From positions 15,964,501 to 16,028,500 of the forward strand of contig OZ005600.1 in NCBI GenBank assembly GCA_963930655.1: a DNA stretch of 64,000 nt, in the 5' to 3' direction. This document shows positions 56,996 through 64,000 of this stretch, piece by piece. The translations under genes were made by a program, and so were the position numbers. Source of the DNA: Myrica gale (taxonomy: Eukaryota > Streptophyta > Magnoliopsida > Fagales > Myricaceae). The notes below the pieces were generated by a model, which was not told where the DNA came from, did no database searches, and saw nothing but the letters and a program-made list of their open reading frames with translations. Position 1 is the first letter of the stretch; every line of letters starts with the position of its first letter.

Positions 56996-59213
56996 CTCGA
57001 ATGATCGTATATATTGATCATCTGCAGCTCACTTATGATTTGCATGTGGATCATGGAGAAACTGCCTTTAAAAAATGAATGATATGAGCGTCACACATCC
57101 AACGTTCTGGTAAATCTGAAAAAGAAAAACAAAAGGTCAATTTGCCACGCTTTTGAATGCATATAAATATTTATGCATTACCATATCCTGTAATATATAA
57201 TTAATGGCAACGGAGAAGGGAATTTCTTCATGCTTATTCTAGGAGGAAGATTCGTAAGAAAATCCCTATATTGTCTAACAAATAATTCCCATCAAACTTG
57301 AAGACTAACTGAAATATGCTAATATATATATGTGCTGAGAGGTTGTAGACCATATATAGTTTACTATAGAAAGTGACGAGGATATATCTTCTAGAATTTG
57401 AGAGAATTTTATGTTTGTAAATTCAAATTTTAAGGAATTAAATCTGGTTATAATTACTAGCTATATATGACAGATATTCGAATTGGCAACGATGAATAGT
57501 ACGTACCATACAAAATCCTGATCACCGCTACATATATATAAGTAGCTAGAGATTCAAATTAATAACTCCACTAATTGGTAAAATGCCCTAATTGGAAAAT
57601 GTGGATGCAAAAGTTTTTATCCAAATTATTTATGACTGAGTATATAAATAAATGGTTAGTACAGAAAAATAAAGATATTATATATATCCTAAACAAAATC
57701 ACTGATGTTTAATTAAGTCCACCAACTGCAATAAGATATACGGTTGACAAATTATTCATACCAGAAGAAGTTCCACTCAAGCTGGGTGGAAAAAAAAAAG
57801 GAAGAAGAAGAGTAAAGGAAAAGGAGAAATCCCTCATCTGCTAGCTGCTAGATGCAGGAGAGAGCGAGCTTGTCCTTTCCTAATGTGAGTATCGGCCAAT
57901 TCAACAGTATCGAACAGGACAAATGGCTTCATGAAGTACTACTGAACCTTGTCTTACACAACAATGCATGTAGATTACTTGAGACTAAAGCATGTATATG
58001 TCACCTAGCGGATGGATGGATATATGTTAATGGATTCTATAGTTTTACCCGAAACGACCAAGTCCCAGAAGCTTATAGTACCCCCCTCCCCCAACTCTTA
58101 ATTTGTCTTTCCCATGCCATGGTCCAATAGAAAAAGACAGTATTATTGTTGGTGGAAATACTTTAAAATGAAGTGGCTGTCAGTTGTTGAGTGCTCCTTG
58201 AAAAGTAATTATACATATATTGCTCAGAAAGAAGCAAGAAAAGAGGGGTTCATGATAAAAGTAAGATGTTTCGAAGAAAAATAGTCGTACCAAGCCCGTT
58301 GAACTATTGCCATTGGCAATCCCCCTCTAAGATGGTTTTGTCCAATCCATCACCCAAGGTGAAACTTAATTAGTTTAGAAGAATATTATGGGTCGCATAT
58401 TGGTTTCTAAACACTTTAGGGCTTCGGTGGCTTCTATTACTTCGCATGATAATGGGACCACCGTCAACTACGAGCTCAAATATATAACAAACGATATTGC
58501 ATTCAAGCAAAGGCGCCATTTAAGAAGATTACAGATTCTCTTTTCAGCTTGGAAAGCAATGCTAAAGCACCCACCCACTCTCTTTCTCTCTCTCCCTCCT
58601 TGTAATGGTGGTGAAATATCAAACAGTACATATATATAGGCTATCCTTTTAGAGAGAAGAGGTAGGGACCATCCTTTCCATGGACAGCGAGAGAGAGACG
58701 GAGAGAGTCAAAATAATGCCCAAATCAAGAATTTAGAAATGCTGAAAATGAACACGAGCAGTGTAAAGGGAAACAAAGATCGGTCGCCATTGTCTTTTCC
58801 TATTTTTCTATTTAATGGTGCTGAGATGGGAAGGTTACCGTCAAATTAGACGATCACCGAATTAGTTCCACTAGAAAAAAGAGAATATGTATACGAGAAT
58901 AATCAGGTTGGTGATTGAATCATATATACATATTTCTGTTTAATATAGTACTGAATTATTGGTAGATCCTTATAAAAAAAAAGAAGAAGAAGAATTATTG
59001 GTAGATCGTAGACAGGGAAGAAAGAAAGAAAAGACAAACAATATATTTTTCTTCTTTTCAATTTTTCGGGCAGAATATGACAAACACTTATTCAAAACCT
59101 CTTCATCACTAATAAAGAGAGTTGGAACATTTAAATGCAGGTCCATCTTCCACTTGGTTGATCACTTGAACGGTTCAAATGAAAAGTAACTTTAAAAGGA
59201 TTTTATAAGGAAA

Positions 59214-59545
59214 CACTACAAAAAAAAATCGATTATTACCGGTAGTCGAAAACCGCTGCTAAAGTTAGCAGCGGTATTTTAGCGGCGATCTCAACCGCCG
59301 CAGTAGGCTATAGCGGTGGTTTTCGTAACCGCTGCTAAAGATCCTAATTCGGATGATTTTTTTTCAGCGTTTAAAAAAACGTTGTTGAAGGTCTTTAGCA
59401 ACTGAAAAACGCTGATGTAGACTTTGGAGTCTACGACAACATTTTCTTAATATCTTCACTAGTGTTTGAAAAACGCTGCTGAAGGTTTGCTACGTTTGAA
59501 AAAGCAGCTTTTTTCAAACGTTGGTAGATTTTATGAAATGCTGCA
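59214..59545 (+). mobile_element. CACTA-4 left end with its own subterminal motif
   Basis: Terminus cactacaaaaaaaaatcg, then many copies of accgctgctaaag/gctgctaaagt and agcgg motifs, later aaaaacgctg(a/c)tg. The pattern is that of CACTA subterminal DNA, but the motif differs from those of CACTA-1 and CACTA-2. No right terminus or transposase was found, so the copy is truncated or the far end has decayed. Confidence 0.65.
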
Positions 59546-60504
59546 TTAATTTTTTATATTTCTATTTTTTCATATATTTTATTATATGTCAATTATGATA
59601 ATTTTTTTTGTTACATTTTTATTATGATAATTGCTTCTTAATTCTCACGAAAGAATTTGGTTAAAGTAGGTACCCAAAGAGCAAAAAAATGACAACTGAT
59701 TGCATTAGCCATTCAGCACATGTTTTGATCCAACTAGAGAGAATATAAAGTTCAAATTCAACAAGGAATAAAAATTAAAGTGATTATACAACTAAAAAGT
59801 AGCAATTTCAAATATAACACAACAAGCAAGGACCAACTACAATCTTTATCTTTTAACACATCAACGTCCTCCTCTTGAACAACGTTCTCTTAACTGCCTG
59901 TAATTGAAAACAAATAAACTCAGTACACAAGAGTTTCTACCTTCTCTGGTGCCAAAACAGAGATGAAGAGGCAAATTACCTACTTGTATTATAGTCAAGA
60001 TGATGTCACTTATCACTACTATTCACTCATCCCACGGAACAAAAGCTGGTATTAATTTACTTGAAGTACCTAAGGGGTGAATCATAACATAAAAAAAAGC
60101 ACACTCTGAGTTTATCACCGAAAAGCATAGCATTCTTGAATCCATGAAGAGATTATGATTGACGTATCTCAATTACTAGAAATAATCCTAGATATCGATG
60201 ATGATGGCAACGATAATAATATTAATCATTTTTACAGGGGCAAAACCTAAATTCACTCCTTACCTAGTCCTTGGTAGGCTGGCTGTAGAGTCAGAATATA
60301 TATTACTGCAAAAAGAATGTCACAGTATGTAAGAATGAACGTCAAACATTAAGGTTTGGCCAAGAGTTCAGTTACTACTCACAAAGTCCAATCCTCCAAA
60401 TCTGTTGAAGCTTATCCTCCATGTATTTCCCAACAAAAGAATCACCACATTAGGATCACAGGAATAAAATTACCCGGCATCTACAGGTGTGGTGGTCGGC
60501 AGGA

Positions 60505-60535
60505 GATGGAGGGGAGAGAGAGAGAGAGAGGGGCA
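60505..60535 (+). repeat. GA-rich simple repeat
   Basis: ggggagagagagagagagag-type tract. Similar purine tracts recur at 61120-61320. Confidence 0.7.
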
Positions 60536-60569
60536 TGAGTAGGATATGGGCGCAGAGGCGAGAGGGCCA

Positions 60570-60770
60570 GAGGGGAAAATGGGGGACTCACGGGGGCCTA
60601 AGGGGTGGGGCCGGGTGGAAAATAGGAGGGGGCCAAAGGGGTTAAACATTTTTTTTGTTTAAACCCCCCTCCCCCATTTGTTCGCACACCCCCTCCCCCC
60701 GATCATTCCCCCATTCGGTATTTCCCCCCAAGTGAGTCCCCTATTTCCCTCCTCTGTCTAACCCTCGTGC
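60570..60770. repeat. Imperfect fold-back made of G-runs and C-runs
   Basis: gggttaaac and gtttaaaccc face each other around a T-run centred near 60653. Outward, gggggactcac (60585 region) faces gtgagtcccct (60732 region). The arms of about 90 bases are G-rich on the left and C-rich on the right. Confidence 0.6.
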
Positions 60771-61501
60771 ACCCACCACAAAATCAAAAATTTCGACATT
60801 CCTCATACAAAAGACTAAACTAATCAAATAGCATACATATTTTGACATGTCAACTATTGGAAACAGATACAGTAAGACTTGGAGACTCAAACTTTTCTTT
60901 TCCTCCATTTTCTCATCACACAAAAGCGAGCGAAGATGATATTTCACAAGTCACAAGATAATCGACAAAAATTCATATACAAGAAAAAAAGACTGGAAAA
61001 TAGAGGGGCCGAGAGCTTTACCTAGTGGAATTTGACCGGTTTTGAGCCAACGGTATCAGATTCCCCAACGAGAGACAGTCCTAGGTTGGAGCCTAGGACA
61101 AGGAAAACATACAAAACAGGGACAGAGAGGCAGAGAGGGAGAGAGAGATCTGGAGTTCTGTGGAGGAGAGAGGCAAAGAGTGAAGCAGAGTGAGAGATGG
61201 GGGACTCGCGTGGTGGGAAATGGAGGTTGGATGCGTCGGGAGGCCGACGAGAGGTGAGAGGCGGAGGTTGGAGCAGCGTCGGCCGTCGGGAGGTGGGAAG
61301 CTGTGAGAGAGAGGGTTGGGCGTCGGGTGTCTGGAGAAAAGGGGGAAAATAACAAATGCACGTCCGGAGAGTGAGAAAGCAAACTGAGAGAGGTGAAGAA
61401 TTGGAAAAAAGAGGGAATTTGATGCTAAATAAAAAATTTCCTTGAAAGATGGCAGGGAGCGAAAGCGGGAATTTGGCGCTAAATGAAATTTTTCCTCTCA
61501 C

Positions 61502-62112
61502 TTGTTTAATGTCTTTTTATACTTCAATAATCTCATTTCGTTGGATATAAAATTTATTTTGTAATTATATCATAATTACTAATTTGCTTGTAATTGTAAT
61601 ACACGTTATATTCTAGTACTTAGTGAAAGAAACTCAGTACCTAAAGTAACTTAGTAATAATAGTAATTTGTAATTTGTAACAATATTTAAAAATCTTAGT
61701 ACTAAATACATAGCATATTATTTTACACTCTTTTTTAAAACTAGTATAATAATCTTAATTAAAATAAATTGTTAGTAAACAATATGTGCTAATTAACTTA
61801 AATATTATATATGTATGTACATATATACTTAATGACTAAATCATAGCTTTTAAGACCATATATTAAGTTACGTACTTTAATTACGTAAAATAATCTCACA
61901 ATATCTTTTTGTTTGAAATTGAATAATATGTCATAATTAAATATTATTATATTACTAATTATTCAAAATATATATTCTCATTATAAGTATGATAATAGAT
62001 GTTTTCTAAACTACTTAGATTTAGTCACTAAATATGCAATTGTCATAACAACCATAAGTATAATCTAAAATATATCATATAACAACTTCAATTTTCATAA
62101 CACTCATTCTAA
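61502..62112. other. AT-rich intergenic DNA
   Basis: No gene seen. Strongly A/T-rich with many tataa and taatta tracts. Confidence 0.45.
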
Positions 62113-62285
62113 TTAGGGGTGAATAGCGGACTAGTCGGAAGCGGAATTTGACATTCCGACATCCGGTCCGCTAACTAGCGGATGGCCAAAAAAGAGTCCG
62201 CTAAGATTAGCGGACTTAGCGGAAGCGGAAGGGACTTAGCGGAAGCGGAATTCCGCTAAGTCCGCTAAGATGTAATTCACAAAAT
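62113..62285 (+). mobile_element. hAT-like element end with agcgga repeats
   Basis: taggggtgaatagcgg resembles a hAT terminus. It is followed by about ten gcgga or tccgc motifs in both orientations, including agcggaattccgct. The far end was not identified. Confidence 0.45.
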
Positions 62286-62599
62286 AAAATCCTAAAACAT
62301 GTAATTGACAAACAAATCTAAAAGACTAGAAACTTAGCGCTAACTATCAAGCCCAGAATTTAAAAAGTTTAAGAAACCTAACGTTACCATATGGATACAC
62401 AGCATATTAGGAGTTGAATACACATCACAAATTAGCTCAAATAAACACTATATCCAGACATTAAAACAATGTTCTCGAACACAGGCAGATTTCTTTTGTC
62501 ACAAATATGCTAATTAATATTTATTTCTTTGTGATGTGTTAGTGCAACAAGGAGCTGCATTGCTATTCTCAAGTTCACCATCTGTTGTTAGACATGTTA

Positions 62600-63882
62600 T
62601 TAGGCATGGTATGATAATTTGTCTGCAGATTCATCTACTTTTGTGTGGCGATATCTAATTTGGGCACCCCTTTCCTCCATGGCCTCTCTGAAATGGCCTC
62701 TCTGATCGATCATTGCCGGTCTCTGTTTAGGGTCAGGGTGGACACATGACCTCAGAACCTCACCAATTAGCTCCAGGTGGTCCTCTTGGAAGGATGTCAA
62801 AGTCGGATCAACCATTTCTCTAAGCGATTGCTCTCCTCTCAAATAGTCACATGCCCAGTCTTCAAGTATGCCACTGTCAACGGAGAAAGGGAGTCTGCCA
62901 GTTACAATTTCGAACAATATGACACCAAAGCTGTAGACATTACTTTCCAGGCTTATCGATGGTTGCTCATTCCAGAAACTGAACTCTGAGATCTTGGCTG
63001 CATAATCCTCAGTGAGAACGACAGCTGCAGAGTTCAGGTTGTTGTGGGCGATAGGTGAATTCAGCTGGTGCATATGTTCAAGGCAGTAAGCGATTCCCAT
63101 TGTAATTCTAAGTCGCATTCCCCAGTCCAGGTGTTCGGCCTCTTTTACTGCAGGAAATGGAAATTAGAAATATTAATCAATAATATTAGAAGCTAAACAC
63201 TAATAAGTACTTATCACTAAGATGTACCACCAAACTTAGCAAACGATCTTTCTAATTTTATCATTGATGAGAGCGTATAGTCTTCCATTGCCTAATTATG
63301 TATCAACCTCAAATTCATACACTGCAACATAATTTCAAAAGCTTAATGATGTTGCAACCTCTGATGTTAATTTAACGTCAGGACCAAACACAAAACACAT
63401 TGGCTTTTTCTTAACATTTCTTGTTTCAAAATATTCCTTCTTATTCTCTTCTAATCTGACAGATAGCAACATCAGTGGCGCAAGAAGGTACTCACTCACT
63501 GTCTAGTTGGAGCATATTCAATAATGACAGCAAGGTACTCACAGTGTAAATGCTCAAAGAGTGTTCCATTTGAGGCGTATTCACAAACCATCATCCTGGT
63601 GAAAGGCTCATCTGAAGTTATTGTATCCCAAATCTAACACCTTCAACTCCTTCAGCTCCCCGATCCCTTCGGGAATGATTCCAGTAAAACAATTATTGCG
63701 CAAAACACTACACAGAAATGCAAAGTATTTGTGATTCACAGGGAAAAAAGAACTTTGAAACAGCATGGACTAGAGATTATTAGACAACTAGTTAACATGT
63801 AAATGATTACATTGACTTTATCTGGACTAGCTTTGCAAGCTCGGGTGCCATTGTTCCTCTCAAACAAAGGCCTTTCAAGTTC
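62600..63882 (-). pseudogene. LRR receptor-like kinase (MDIS1/MRH1-like, LRR-VI) with internal deletion
   Basis: Three exons on the minus strand: 63882-63811 (72 bp, one repeat: NLKGLCLRGTMAPELAKL), 63707-63543 and 63147-62600, with the 5' part beyond the window. The middle exon starts as a leucine-rich repeat (NNCFTGIIPEGIGELKELK, VLDLGYNNF). It then switches directly to kinase N-lobe sequence in another frame (DEPFTRMMVCEYASNGTLF), with a TGA at 63608-63610. The last exon is the C-lobe (RITMGIAYCLEHMHQLNSP, AHNNLNSAAVVLTEDYAAKI, SFGVILFEIVTGRLPF). HNNLN and SEF replace HRDLK and DFG, as in the naturally inactive kinases of this subfamily. The later repeats, transmembrane segment and early N-lobe are missing, so this copy is defective. 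Confidence 0.85.
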
Positions 63883-64000
63883 CTGCATATTCAATAAATC
63901 CAAGTGTCACTCCTTCATTACAACATTAAACTGTAATTCACGCACTCATAGTTTTGAATAGCAAATATGACCAGATGAATAGATTGAGCTCCAAAACAAC

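Larger units (their letters stand above)
52421..59213. other. Gene-poor intergenic DNA
   Basis: No convincing coding region on either strand. The recognisable items are the TA microsatellite near 53.8 kb, a fold-back near 55.5 kb and an LTR-like stretch at 56.2-57.0 kb, listed separately. A TATA-like and pyrimidine-rich stretch at 54.85-55.03 kb resembles a promoter, but no open frame follows. Confidence 0.4.

Noticed and set aside
61022..61501. 159-codon open frame on the minus strand
   Set aside because: Low-complexity Ser/Pro/Leu sequence read from purine/pyrimidine-rich DNA. An equal-length open stretch exists in other frames, and no domain is seen.

Overview
This is nuclear DNA from a flowering plant, probably a woody eudicot. 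The evidence is an INDETERMINATE-domain zinc-finger gene with its usual three-exon structure, plant-type L1 LINEs with a terminal RNase H, CACTA (En/Spm) elements with TNP2 and Ptta/En/Spm-type proteins, hAT and Mutator-like elements, and AT-rich intergenic DNA. Most of the window is transposable-element sequence, much of it nested. Only two host genes look intact. Two more are broken.

Layout. (1) 1-3.7 kb: AT-rich DNA, a Mutator-like element with 0.4-kb inverted repeats (1268-2776) and a 117-bp tandem duplication. (2) 4.1-8.95 kb: LINE-A on the minus strand. It is split by a solo LTR (4268-5523) and by a hAT element (6358-7605). In each case the LINE protein resumes on the other side of the insert. 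(3) 9.06-23.0 kb: an F-box gene on the minus strand, broken by a 12.8-kb insertion. The inserted block is full-length LINE-B, flanked by gaatcctagccgag. LINE-B in turn holds full-length LINE-C (13907-20024, 17-bp target duplication) and a 0.7-kb Mutator-like insert. (4) 23.6-24.3 kb: an intact METTL21-type methyltransferase gene. (5) 25.3-33.6 kb: a CACTA end fragment carrying a hAT insert, then decayed CACTA-2 (minus strand). (6) 33.8-34.3 kb: an LTR remnant and a small fold-back element. (7) 35.6-38.0 kb: an intact IDD transcription-factor gene (minus), with a GC-AG first intron. (8) 39.9-52.4 kb: CACTA-3, which has captured host exons including a GATA26-like first exon. Autonomous-type CACTA-1 (41791-52160) lies inside it. 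Both have perfect 3-bp target duplications (GCT and AGT). (9) 52.4-62.6 kb: gene-poor DNA with a TA microsatellite, an LTR-like remnant, an isolated CACTA end, a G/C-run fold-back and a hAT-like end. (10) 62.6-63.9 kb: a leucine-rich-repeat receptor-kinase pseudogene, open at its 5' end at the window edge.

The elements read as a relative chronology. The F-box gene is older than LINE-B, which is older than LINE-C. LINE-A is older than its solo LTR and hAT. CACTA-3 is older than CACTA-1. CACTA-1 and CACTA-2 share the same gene order: a PF20167-like plant transposon protein with a C-terminal coiled coil, then TNP2, then a Ptta/En/Spm-type protein. Their subterminal repeats, however, are built on different palindromes (TTCGAA versus GATCGATC).
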